A stretch of 23,189 nt of DNA from a virus (IMGVR_UViG_3300024262_005367:1-23189); one strand, 5' to 3'. Counted from the stretch's first letter, positions 14,697 through 21,720 are shown. Numbers and translations: made by a program. The notes: generated from the sequence alone by a model not told the origin.

Positions 14697-15270
14697 ACTC
14701 TGTCTTAAAGGTGCAGTAATTAACCATTATAGCTCTGCGTCTCTCTTTAATATTAATAGATTCTAGACCGTGCCATGTATTATTACTCGGATAAAAATAA
14801 AACCCCGTATTATTAATATACGGTACTGTTGTTATATATTCTTTTTTATTATTATATAATGCTGTCCCAATATCTGGATCTTCGTCAGTATTATTTAAAT
14901 ATACTAAAAAGCTCATAATCTTTTCATTGATATCTACATGAGGTTCAAGCCAAGATTTTTCCTTATCTTCAATAAGTTCAATTCGGAGATAATTACCTCT
15001 AATCTTTACATTAGACTCTTTTTCAAACATATCAATCGTCTCATCTTTAAGAAAGAAATCTACAGCACGATTTAATACAGAACTACTCCACATATTATCT
15101 TTATTAACAAAGAATCTGTTATTGTTAGTGGCGCGTTCACCATCTAGCATTGCTGAGTGGTTATTTATTTTAATATTATTAATATCTGCTAACTCTTTAT
15201 CGCAGAAAAAATCAGTAAAAGTATAATGAGAAAAGGGGTTAACATTACACTGTTTATTTTGAAATTTCAT
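14680..15270 (-). CDS. 2-oxoglutarate/Fe(II)-dependent oxygenase (intact copy)
   Basis: The 196-aa protein shows the double-stranded beta-helix oxygenase pattern: LEPHVDINEK (HxD; H111, D113), SFLVYLNN, DIGTALYNNK, then NTWHGLESI (distal His, H167) and ERRRAIMVNY (2-oxoglutarate-binding Arg among R177-R179). The family hydroxylates or otherwise oxidises small molecules, sugars or proteins; this short type is common in marine phages. A TATAAT box lies 7 nt upstream of the ATG on the minus strand (15278-15283). The 3' end overlaps paralog B by 17 bp. Two dead copies of its 3' end lie at 12527 and 7575. A role in tailoring the glycan made by the cassette is inferred from context. Confidence 0.85.
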   Translation of the reverse strand: MKFQNKQCNVNPFSHYTFTDFFCDKELADINNIKINNHSAMLDGERATNNNRFFVNKDNMWSSSVLNRAVDFFLKDETIDMFEKESNVKIRGNYLRIELIEDKEKSWLEPHVDINEKIMSFLVYLNNTDEDPDIGTALYNNKKEYITTVPYINNTGFYFYPSNNTWHGLESINIKERRRAIMVNYCTFKTEFKVPA

Positions 15271-15351
15271 TTATTCTATTATATATTAAAGGTAGATATT
15301 TATCAAGATATATTTCATTTGATTTTTATCTTGAATATAATAATTACTTAT

Positions 15352-16209
15352 GTGATAGCTAATAATAAGCAAGATATAATAGAATTAAGAAAGAAGCAGC
15401 TAGCAGTAGATGATAATTTGACGCCGATGCTAGCTCTGCAGAGTATAACTATCAATCCTACAGAATTATGCAATCGTACATGTCACTTTTGCCCTAGAAG
15501 TGATTCAAAGATTTATCCGAATCAGAACTTACATATTTCTGAAAATACAATACGTAAGTTGAGTTCAGAGCTTAAGTTAAACAATTATACAAACAGAGTT
15601 GGTTGGTCTGGTAATGGCGAACCTCTTCTTACAAAGGACTTTTATAAATTAGTAAAAATTATTAGTGATGAAAACCCTCAATTAAAGGTACATGAAATCA
15701 ATACAAATGGTGATAAAATTAAACCAGAAACTATAGATAGAATATTTAATGCTGGTATTAATCATATAATAGTTAGTTTATATGACGGTGATGATCAGCT
15801 TGAAAAATTTACCAGTATGTTTCAAGGTTATAATACAGAGAGTTTTACATTAAGAAAAAGCTATTACACCTCAGATAGCTTTGATGGATTTACTAGTAGA
15901 GCTGGTGCAGTAGAAGTTAATACTAACCTGTTAAAAGATAATATCAAGAATAAATGCTACTTACCTTTCTATAAGCTCTTTATCGATTGGAACGGAGATC
16001 AGATATTATGCTGCGAAGATTGGTTTAAGCTTACAAAAAATAAACTAAATATTAATACTCATACATTAAAAGAAATATGGGAGTCTACTTTTTTAAACAA
16101 TTACCGCACACATCTAAAGGCAGGTAAGAGAGATTTAACAGCTTGTAATAAATGCAATATAAACGGCGAGAAGGTAGGAGAGCAGTATACGGAATATTTT
16201 AAATTATAA
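15352..16209 (+). CDS. radical SAM/SPASM protein 3
   Basis: The frame is open from 15226, but the first 42 codons are hydrophobic, lie across the start of the minus-strand oxygenase and have no counterpart in the paralogs. I therefore prefer the GTG at 15352 (about 285 aa). From there the motifs are NPTELCNRTCHFCPRSDSK (C40, C44, C47), WSGNGEPLLTKD, EINTNGD, and a C-terminal CYLPFYKLFIDWNGDQILCCEDW with TACNKCNING for auxiliary clusters. It is closest to the proteins at 10744 and 12657. TATAAT at 15336-15341 lies 10 nt before the GTG. Downstream on the same strand are the two glycosyltransferase-like genes, so it may be the first gene of a short glycan operon. Confidence 0.8.
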   Translation: MIANNKQDIIELRKKQLAVDDNLTPMLALQSITINPTELCNRTCHFCPRSDSKIYPNQNLHISENTIRKLSSELKLNNYTNRVGWSGNGEPLLTKDFYKLVKIISDENPQLKVHEINTNGDKIKPETIDRIFNAGINHIIVSLYDGDDQLEKFTSMFQGYNTESFTLRKSYYTSDSFDGFTSRAGAVEVNTNLLKDNIKNKCYLPFYKLFIDWNGDQILCCEDWFKLTKNKLNINTHTLKEIWESTFLNNYRTHLKAGKRDLTACNKCNINGEKVGEQYTEYFKL

Positions 16210-16260
16210 ATTTAAATATTGATTAACCGGTACTGTATAATAATTATAGATAATAAGTTA

Positions 16261-16842
16261 ATGGAGAATATAATTATAATCGGTAACGGGGGATCTAACC
16301 TAGATAAAAAGAATGGTAAAGAGATAGATAAATTTACTAAAGTTGTAAGGCTTGGGCAGTTTCATTTAGATGGTTATGAAGATTATGTAGGTAAAAAGAC
16401 TGATATTATATCGACTTCGCATTGGAAATTAAATATAGAGAGGCTCGCTAAAACTAAAACTATAATATGCGTACCGTTCTACTCAAAAGAGAGTTATAAA
16501 GAAAATGAACTATTCGTTAATAGTGATTATAAAGACCTTTTACATAATATATTATATATAGATAAGCAAGAAGACTATCACTATATATGGGATAATTTTA
16601 AAAGTTTAAACCCTCCTTTTGAGAGCGGTGATGTTAATTTTTCACTCGGCTTTAAAACAATTTTTTTAATAATGAAGCTATTCCCGGATAGCAAAATAAC
16701 TGTTACAGGTTTCGATTTTTTCTTAACAGGTTGGTATTGGAAAAAAGATCATAATAGAGATATAGCTAACTGTCATCCGTATATATATGAGAAGCTATAT
16801 CTTAAGAGAATGATAATCGATAAAACTATACATTTACTATAA
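16261..16842 (+). CDS. GT29 (sialyltransferase)-like glycosyltransferase
   Basis: I start the protein at ATG 16261 (MENIIIIGNGGSN, 193 aa) rather than an upstream TTG at 16219, because the nucleotide-sugar fold begins here. The order IIIGNGGSN, FTKVVRLGQFHLDGYEDYVGKKTDII and later ITVTGFDFFLTGWYW resembles the L- and S-type sialylmotifs of GT29-like proteins (a Gly/Asn loop, a V-x-R segment, a G-x-K-TD segment, and TGFDF). HNRDIANCHPYIYEKLYLKRM near the end could supply the catalytic His. GT29 enzymes use CMP-activated sugars, which fits the KdsB-like gene in the same cassette. A GATAAT box sits 6 nt upstream. Family assignment is by motif memory. Confidence 0.65.
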   Translation: MENIIIIGNGGSNLDKKNGKEIDKFTKVVRLGQFHLDGYEDYVGKKTDIISTSHWKLNIERLAKTKTIICVPFYSKESYKENELFVNSDYKDLLHNILYIDKQEDYHYIWDNFKSLNPPFESGDVNFSLGFKTIFLIMKLFPDSKITVTGFDFFLTGWYWKKDHNRDIANCHPYIYEKLYLKRMIIDKTIHLL

Positions 16843-16844
16843 TT

Positions 16845-17534
16845 ATGAAAGATAAAATAAATATCTATATTGGATTAGATGAGGATCATCTAGATGCATT
16901 TAATGTTTGTAAGCAGAGCATACTAGAAAAAAATAAAAAGTATAATATTAATATACTACCTGTTAACTATAACACAGTTAAGGAATATGATAGAGTTAAG
17001 GATCAATATGAATCTACTCAATTTACATTCGCTAGATTTTTTGTACCATATCTTAGTAACTTCAAAGGTATAAGTATATTTCTTGACGGGGACTTTTTAT
17101 TATTGGAATCAATTGATAAATTGTTAGATTTATATGACTCTAAATATGCAGTGCAGTGCTGCAAACATGATTATATTCCGAAAAGTTCAGTTAAAATGGA
17201 CGGTAAAAAACAGGTAGCTTGGCCTCGTAAAAACTGGAGTAGTTTAATAATATTCAACAACGAACATCCAAAAAATAAAACTCTCACACCTCTTACAATT
17301 AATAATCAGTCTGGAGCCTTCTTACATAGGTTTAAATGGTTAGATGATGAGGAAATAGGGTCATTACCGTTGCAATGGAATTGGCTAGTTGGTTGGTATA
17401 CCGAACCTAGAGACGGTAATCCCTTAGCTCTACACTACACAGAAGGTGGACCATGGCTGGATGGATTTAAAAACTGCGAATATTCCGGATTATGGGAAAA
17501 GGCATTTGATAAACTAAAAAAATCAAATAAGTAA
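16845..17534 (+). CDS. GT8-like glycosyltransferase
   Basis: The 229-aa protein has a GT-A look. INIYIGLDEDHLDAFNVCKQSI opens with the nucleotide-binding strand, FTFARFFVPYL precedes the metal site, and ISIFLDGDFLLLESI carries the DxD motif (DGD). The later WSSLIIFNNEHP, LPLQWNWLVGWY, ALHYTEGGPWLDG order matches GT8-type enzymes, with His in LHYTEGGPW a likely second metal ligand. It starts 2 nt after the previous gene, so the two are co-translated. The donor sugar cannot be read from the sequence. It ends the glycan cassette, and the next gene is a histone-like protein of a different kind. Confidence 0.75.
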   Translation: MKDKINIYIGLDEDHLDAFNVCKQSILEKNKKYNINILPVNYNTVKEYDRVKDQYESTQFTFARFFVPYLSNFKGISIFLDGDFLLLESIDKLLDLYDSKYAVQCCKHDYIPKSSVKMDGKKQVAWPRKNWSSLIIFNNEHPKNKTLTPLTINNQSGAFLHRFKWLDDEEIGSLPLQWNWLVGWYTEPRDGNPLALHYTEGGPWLDGFKNCEYSGLWEKAFDKLKKSNK

Positions 17535-17539
17535 TTTTT

Positions 17540-17734
17540 ATGACAGATATCGAAAATAACGTTAATTCACTTAAGGAAAATTATGAGCACTTTACAGCAG
17601 ATGTAGCTAGCTTTACAGAAAAGGGCAATAAAGCTGCAGCCACTAGAGCTCGAAAAGCTTTAATGGATATATCTAAACTTTGCAAAGATATAAGAAAACA
17701 GATTCAAGAGATAAAGAATAGCAGTCAGGCATAA
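17540..17734 (+). CDS. histone H1-like protein (Hc1 type)
   Basis: The 64-aa protein is one long amphipathic helix with TEKGNKAAATRARKALMDI, then KLCKDIRKQIQEIKN. The EKGNKAAATRxR core matches what I know of chlamydial Hc1 and its relatives in other bacteria and phages. Only the Hc1 N-terminal domain is present; the Lys/Ala-rich DNA-binding tail of Hc1 is missing, so the protein has near-neutral charge and may dimerise rather than condense DNA alone. It begins 5 nt after the GT8-like gene. Its stop codon overlaps the late promoter box of the next gene. Confidence 0.7.
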   Translation: MTDIENNVNSLKENYEHFTADVASFTEKGNKAAATRARKALMDISKLCKDIRKQIQEIKNSSQA

Positions 17735-17737
17735 ATA
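17730..17737 (+). promoter_or_regulatory. Late promoter box CATAAATA, 5 nt before GTG
   Basis: CATAAATA ends exactly 5 nt before the GTG at 17743. An ATG at 17741 is followed at once by TGA, so the promoter spacing and frame together point to the GTG as start. Confidence 0.65.
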
Positions 17738-17742
17738 ATAAT

Positions 17743-18159
17743 GTGATTACCTTTAAAGAATTCTTTGAATCAAACAAACCTCTTGGATTAATAGAAACTA
17801 TAGAGTTTGAAGAACTAGGTCCCATTGAAGCTAAAATTGATAGCGGCAATGGGGCTTACAATGTCTTGCATGGTGTTAATATAGACCATAACGGTGACGA
17901 AGTTACTTTTGAAACGGTAAACGGTCAAATAATCACTAAGCAGGTTGTTGAATTAATTGATATTAATATCGGCTCAGGTAATATTGAACAGAGACCGGTC
18001 GTTGAGTTTGACATTAAAATAGGTGATGAATTACACCGTAATATAAAATTCTCTATAGGTGATAGGACAGAAAACGAATATAAAATACTCGTTGGTAAAG
18101 ATTTTATTGAAGAGCTTGGCGGCATCATCGATGTCACCAAGCAAAACAATCTAGACTAA
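17743..18159 (+). CDS. retropepsin-like/RimK-associated protease-like protein, possibly packaged
   Basis: The 138-aa protein has IEAKIDSGNGAYNVLH, a D-S-G active-site loop like that of aspartic retropepsins. It is followed by GDELHRNIKFSIGDRTENEYKILVGKDFI, which resembles the R-x-x-x-F-x-x-x-DR...LLGR-x-F/L region of the RimB-type "ATP-dependent zinc protease" family (PF05618, from memory). Such proteins would act as dimers. The N-terminus (MITFKEFFESNKPLG) resembles a capsid-targeting sequence, which raises the possibility of a packaged or head-maturation protease. Start GTG, see the promoter entry. The stop codon abuts the folE stop with no gap, so the genes converge without a terminator. 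Confidence 0.65.
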   Translation: MITFKEFFESNKPLGLIETIEFEELGPIEAKIDSGNGAYNVLHGVNIDHNGDEVTFETVNGQIITKQVVELIDINIGSGNIEQRPVVEFDIKIGDELHRNIKFSIGDRTENEYKILVGKDFIEELGGIIDVTKQNNLD

Positions 18160-18810
18160 TTAATTCTTCATATCAGCTACAAACTGATAGAATTCACTAC
18201 GCGTAGATGAATCACTCATAAAGTCGCCTGTAAGCTTTGACGTCTTCATCTCACAACCATCATGCTTAACACCTCTGAGACATGCACACGTATGAGTAGC
18301 AGTTAACATCACTGCAACTCCTTTATTACCTTCACAAATCTTGCTGATAGCTTCATGGATTTGAACTGTAAGTCCTTCTTGAATCTGAGGTCGACGAGCA
18401 TAATGTTCTACAATTCTATTAAGCTTACTCAATCCGATTACTTTACCATCTGCAGATGGAATATAAGCGACGTGACACCGGCCAGTAAAAGCCAGGTGAT
18501 GATGAGAACATAAACTCTTAACTGGAATTCCACCTTGAAATACCATTCCATCATACCCATCAGACGGGAATGCAGTAATATTAGGTAATTCATTGTAACA
18601 CCCAGATGCAATATCATTTACATACGCCTTAGCAACGCGTCTAGGTGTATTATCACTATTAGGATCATTGCGCCAATCAATACGTAAGGCATCTAAGAAC
18701 TTTTCATAAGCAAATGTAGCATCATTAATGACAGCTGCTTTTTCTTCATCTGTTAACGGCATATTACCGTTAGCTGTTGGTAATTTCATAATTTTAACTC
18801 TATCTGACAT
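18160..18810 (-). CDS. folE: GTP cyclohydrolase I
   Basis: The 216-aa protein matches FolE (E. coli about 222 aa). It has TPRRVAKAYVNDI, then CSHHHLAFTGRCHVAYIP (zinc C101 and H104), GLSKLNRIVEHYARRPQIQEGLT, and ATHTCACLRGVKHDG (C175, the third zinc ligand), ending with TREEF-like TRSEFYQF. It converts GTP to 7,8-dihydroneopterin triphosphate, the entry to folate or to 7-deazaguanine synthesis. With queD and queE close by on the other strand, the 7-deazaguanine route is the likely use. It has its own early-type promoter, divergent from the head-protein gene at 18860. Confidence 0.95.
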   Translation of the reverse strand: MSDRVKIMKLPTANGNMPLTDEEKAAVINDATFAYEKFLDALRIDWRNDPNSDNTPRRVAKAYVNDIASGCYNELPNITAFPSDGYDGMVFQGGIPVKSLCSHHHLAFTGRCHVAYIPSADGKVIGLSKLNRIVEHYARRPQIQEGLTVQIHEAISKICEGNKGVAVMLTATHTCACLRGVKHDGCEMKTSKLTGDFMSDSSTRSEFYQFVADMKN

Positions 18811-18816
18811 ACTCTA

Positions 18817-18844
18817 ATTATATAGTATATTACTATAAAATCAA
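18817..18844 (-). promoter_or_regulatory. early-type promoter for folE
   Basis: On the minus strand, TTGATT (18839-18844) and TATAAT (18817-18822) are separated by 16 bp. TATAAT ends 6 nt before the ATG, so transcription would begin at the start codon. The -35 box touches the plus-strand late box at 18845. Confidence 0.65.
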
Positions 18845-18850
18845 TAAATA
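18845..18850 (+). promoter_or_regulatory. late promoter box TAAATA, 9 nt before ATG
   Basis: TAAATA upstream of the ATG at 18860. The 9-nt spacing is longer than the 5 nt seen in seven other genes. It lies directly beside the -35 box of the divergent folE promoter. Confidence 0.45.
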
Positions 18851-18859
18851 ATATTAACA

Positions 18860-20575
18860 ATGAGCAATTTCTTAAAAATAATACAAGAGGCAACGCCGCC
18901 TACAGATACTACAGTCGACTCCGCGGTAGATACTGGTATAGGAGGTAAGTTGGCTGCTTCACCTAATACCCCTGCCAAAAAAGGTGGTTTTTTGCAAAAA
19001 GCTGCAGCTGCTGGAGCTAAGATAACAGCCGGTATTAAACAAATCGAAAAAATAGGTACAGGCCAGTGGGATATTGCCGGGGCGTTACAGAACATATTAG
19101 ACCGTCAATTAGATAGTAGTACAGAAAAGTTAGGTAAGTTTGGAAAAGATGGTTTCAAGAAAATAAGATTAGGATCTGATATTGTTGAAAAAATAAATAA
19201 ATATAAACCTGCAATTGCGGATACAGAGTCTACCCCACCGGAGGATTCTGACGCGGCTGATGACGACGTTAGCGAGTCTTATAGAATTAACAGTAATTTC
19301 TTACGACGTATAACAGAAGTAACAGCTGTTATGACCCCAGATTCTGAGGATGGTAAATACAAGACAGCTCATAAAAGTAAAAAACCTGTTGTAGAACGAG
19401 TTTATGATATATTAAAAACATTCGATCTAGAGCCTCCAATTAATTTTAAGGTAAAAAATGTTAATGGCAAAAAAGATGATGATATGAGGCTTAAGTGGAT
19501 AACAAAAGGAGCTAGCTCCTTTTTATCTGGAGTTAAGGAATTGTACCCCGACTTTGAGTTTACATTTTCAAAAGATCCAGGTAAATTATCAGTAGGTATG
19601 GGATCTCAAAACGATGAGCCTAGTGAAGATAATGAAGCTGCAGTTGCTAAGAGATTAGGATTTAAGACTGGAAGAGAATTTCGAGCTGCAGCTAAGGAAG
19701 CCGGAGGATCGGCTAAGTATTTTGAACAAAACCCTGATAAGGCTGAACTAGTTAGATGGGATAGTAGTAAGAGTAATGTAGATAATTTTAATCAATATAG
19801 TATAGGAGATGTACCGGATGAATATAAAGAACTGGATCTTCCAGAAGATTATCAGGGTACTAGTAAGTCGGAGTTTATGAAGAGTATTGGCCGTGAAAAT
19901 ATTGAAACCTTAGTTAGAGGTATGGTCGATATCTACCCGAATGAAAATATAAAATTTCCGGATGATGATACTGATACCGACGCCGACGCCGGTCCGGATG
20001 GCCCGGATACCGACGAAACGCCTGATCCGGAAATTACAGAAGATATAGCCCTCTTCGAGTTAGCTAAGCCGAACGGTTATGGTCAGAAGGGTACTCAATA
20101 TACACTCAAGCCTCTTACACCTGAGCTCAATAATATGTTCAAACAAAAAGATATTAAATATCTAACGTATTTAAATCAAACTCCTCAGAATGAGTTTAAG
20201 GTACCAGAATTAAATGTAGGTATAATATATGCATATGATAATAATAATGAAGTTATTAATGCTATTACAACAGAGCTTGCGCGGTTTCAATGGAACGGTC
20301 AAGATAAACTATATACCATAAGCATTAACAATAAAGAATTAGTGGGAGTTAGTTATAGTGAAGGTCAATTCCCTATTAAAGAAGCGGATGCTGCATTTAT
20401 AGACCCACTGGGTAAGTATCTTATATATAAGGATAAAAAATCTGGTAATTTAGCTAAATGGCCAATAGTTGCTCGAAAATCACGTGACGGTACGTATACT
20501 ATCGATAAGAATAAACCGCAACCTATAACTGAAAAAGATAAAAATGATGTTCTAGGGGCTGATTCTAGGGGCTGA
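18860..20575 (+). CDS. large putative internal head protein, C-terminus frameshifted by a tandem duplication
   Basis: The 571-aa protein starts MSNFLKIIQEATPP, with IQE|A matching a capsid-targeting/gp21-type site; NFLRRITE|V near residue 150 is a second candidate, so the first domain might be released. Residues 35-75 are Ala/Lys/Gly-rich (KKGGFLQKAAAAGAKITAGIK). The centre is acidic and helical, with a low-complexity run of Asp, Thr and Pro around residues 370-395. The last 180 residues are beta-rich and end in a strand-turn repeat. No known family. The final codons carry a 13-bp tandem duplication (20550-20575) that creates the TGA stop; without it the frame continues to TAA at 20613-20615. 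The gene lies between folE and queD but on a late-type promoter. Confidence 0.65.
   Translation: MSNFLKIIQEATPPTDTTVDSAVDTGIGGKLAASPNTPAKKGGFLQKAAAAGAKITAGIKQIEKIGTGQWDIAGALQNILDRQLDSSTEKLGKFGKDGFKKIRLGSDIVEKINKYKPAIADTESTPPEDSDAADDDVSESYRINSNFLRRITEVTAVMTPDSEDGKYKTAHKSKKPVVERVYDILKTFDLEPPINFKVKNVNGKKDDDMRLKWITKGASSFLSGVKELYPDFEFTFSKDPGKLSVGMGSQNDEPSEDNEAAVAKRLGFKTGREFRAAAKEAGGSAKYFEQNPDKAELVRWDSSKSNVDNFNQYSIGDVPDEYKELDLPEDYQGTSKSEFMKSIGRENIETLVRGMVDIYPNENIKFPDDDTDTDADAGPDGPDTDETPDPEITEDIALFELAKPNGYGQKGTQYTLKPLTPELNNMFKQKDIKYLTYLNQTPQNEFKVPELNVGIIYAYDNNNEVINAITTELARFQWNGQDKLYTISINNKELVGVSYSEGQFPIKEADAAFIDPLGKYLIYKDKKSGNLAKWPIVARKSRDGTYTIDKNKPQPITEKDKNDVLGADSRG
20550..20575 (+). repeat. 13-bp perfect tandem duplication at gene end
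   Basis: TTCTAGGGGCTGA occurs twice with no gap (20550-20562 and 20563-20575). The second copy holds the TGA stop of the large gene. Removing one copy restores a frame that reads through GADGSTTTPPISGAA to TAA at 20613. Confidence 0.9.
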
Positions 20576-20696
20576 TGGTTCTACTACAACTCCACCGATA
20601 TCCGGCGCCGCATAAATAAAATTGATTATCTCCTCCCTTTCACCTAAAGGTATTATAAATTAATTAATACATTAATCAACTTTTATTTTTTTATTG

Positions 20697-20725
20697 TTGA
20701 CTATTAGTATATCATATTATATAAT
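20697..20725 (+). promoter_or_regulatory. strong early-type promoter for queD
   Basis: TTGACT (20697-20702), a 17-bp spacer and TATAAT (20720-20725) form a near-consensus sigma-70 promoter. TATAAT ends 6 nt before the ATG at 20732, so the mRNA would start at the A of ATG. The rest of the 20576-20731 gap is AT-rich, with no clear terminator. Confidence 0.8.
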
Positions 20726-20731
20726 TGATAT

Positions 20732-21373
20732 ATGAGATATATATCAACTAAAATTATTCCAATGGGTTCAACTGCTTTTCGTCAATGGAGAGCTGATAGT
20801 CATTGTAGATTAATTCACGGTTATAGATTGCAGTGTAAGATCTGGTTTACATCAGATAAATTAGATGAACGTAACTGGGTATTTGATTTTGGTAGTTGTA
20901 GAGAGATAAAAAATCTATTAGAAAAGCAATTTGACCATACAACTCTGGTGGCTGCTGATGATCCAGAACTTGAAACTTTTAAACTTCTAGAGAGTAAAGG
21001 TATGATTGATTTACGTATTGCTGATAAAGGTGTTGGTATCGAGAGGACAGCAGAATGGGTATATAATACAGTTAGCAAGTATGTTAAAGATACAACTAAT
21101 GGAAGAGTTCGAATTTTAAAGGTAGAAGTATGGGAGCATGAAGGTAATAGTGCTATATACGAAGAAGTTGATAAGCAGGAGTACATGCATACCGGTGAAG
21201 TTGACATGCAAACGGTAGTTATTGATAGTACCGGTACCGGTAATAATAATGTGGTTGAAGCCTCCATTGAAGATGTAGACACGACCACTACTACTAAGCT
21301 ATTACCACCGCTATATAGTAAAGTAACTACCGGTATGAGTAATCCGTTTGAAGGTACTTCATGGGGTGATTAA
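20732..21373 (+). CDS. queD: QueD/PTPS-family 6-carboxytetrahydropterin synthase-like protein
   Basis: The 213-aa protein has the T-fold pattern of QueD/PTPS: FRQWRADSHCRLIHGY (H24 and H29 as zinc ligands), NWVFDFGSCREIKNLLEKQFDHTTL (the FDFG and DH motifs; H69 is the likely catalytic His) and VEVWEHEGNSAIY (catalytic Glu region, E135). Two points are unusual. The third zinc His of HGH is Tyr (HGY), and the loop that carries the Cys in E. coli QueD is very short, with C25 next to H24. The last 60 residues are a Thr/Val-rich tail ending NPFEGTSWGD, beyond the usual length of 120-150 aa. It is followed after 2 nt by an unknown gene and then queE. Confidence 0.85.
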   Translation: MRYISTKIIPMGSTAFRQWRADSHCRLIHGYRLQCKIWFTSDKLDERNWVFDFGSCREIKNLLEKQFDHTTLVAADDPELETFKLLESKGMIDLRIADKGVGIERTAEWVYNTVSKYVKDTTNGRVRILKVEVWEHEGNSAIYEEVDKQEYMHTGEVDMQTVVIDSTGTGNNNVVEASIEDVDTTTTTKLLPPLYSKVTTGMSNPFEGTSWGD

Positions 21374-21375
21374 TA

Positions 21376-21648
21376 ATGGAGTTAGGTGATATATATTCAA
21401 ACAACGTCCGAAAAGCCTCTATAGGTATATCCGGTAGTACAGGAAGTATGCCAGCTGGTCGCGATAGGGATCCAAAGTCTTTGGAATTGGAACATAATGT
21501 ATTCAATCAAATGCGGCAAGCGGTTATACCTACTGATAGTATAAACCTTAATAATTATGAACCGGCTGTTATGATTCAGCCGGTAGGTCTCGAGCAAGCA
21601 ATGCAAGAACTACTTAATAATACTCAGTCTTTCGACGACGAACTTTAA
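21376..21648 (+). CDS. hypothetical protein between queD and queE
   Basis: The 90-aa protein (MELGDIYSNNVRKASIG) starts 2 nt after the queD stop and so is probably translated with it. It has a Gly/Ser-rich N-terminal part, a middle with DPKSLELEHNVFNQMRQAVIP and an acidic helical end (GLEQAMQELLNNTQSFDDEL). I recognise no family and no catalytic motif. Close linkage to queD suggests a link to the 7-deazaguanine pathway or the modified DNA, but this is guesswork. Confidence 0.6.
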   Translation: MELGDIYSNNVRKASIGISGSTGSMPAGRDRDPKSLELEHNVFNQMRQAVIPTDSINLNNYEPAVMIQPVGLEQAMQELLNNTQSFDDEL

Positions 21649-21702
21649 GATTTTACTTCTTCAAGGAGAGATACCTTCCTTAAAGTTAATGGCAGGCAGA
21701 TA

Positions 21703-21720
21703 TATGATTATATAATCATA
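21703..21720. repeat. 18-bp perfect palindrome upstream of queE
   Basis: TATGATTATATAATCATA is its own reverse complement over all 18 bp and is followed by AAAATTT. It lies 57 bp before the queE ATG and contains TATAAT in both directions. It may be an operator for a dimeric repressor or an AT-rich promoter overlap. Confidence 0.6.

Noticed and set aside
15226-15351. Hydrophobic N-terminal extension (FILKFHLFYYILKV...IIITYVIAN) of radical SAM 3 as a membrane anchor
   Set aside because: It overlaps the start and promoter of the divergent oxygenase gene, and the two paralogs lack it. A GTG at 15352 gives the family-like length.
20821-21288. 155-aa minus-strand ORF
   Set aside because: It lies fully antisense to queD, which has clear family motifs and a strong promoter; its composition (Ser/Leu/Thr runs) is typical of an antisense reading.
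21664-21682. AAGGAGAG/CCTTCCTT as a terminator or ribosome site
   Set aside because: Pairing is imperfect, no T tract follows, and no start codon lies at a suitable distance for AAGGAG to act as a ribosome site.
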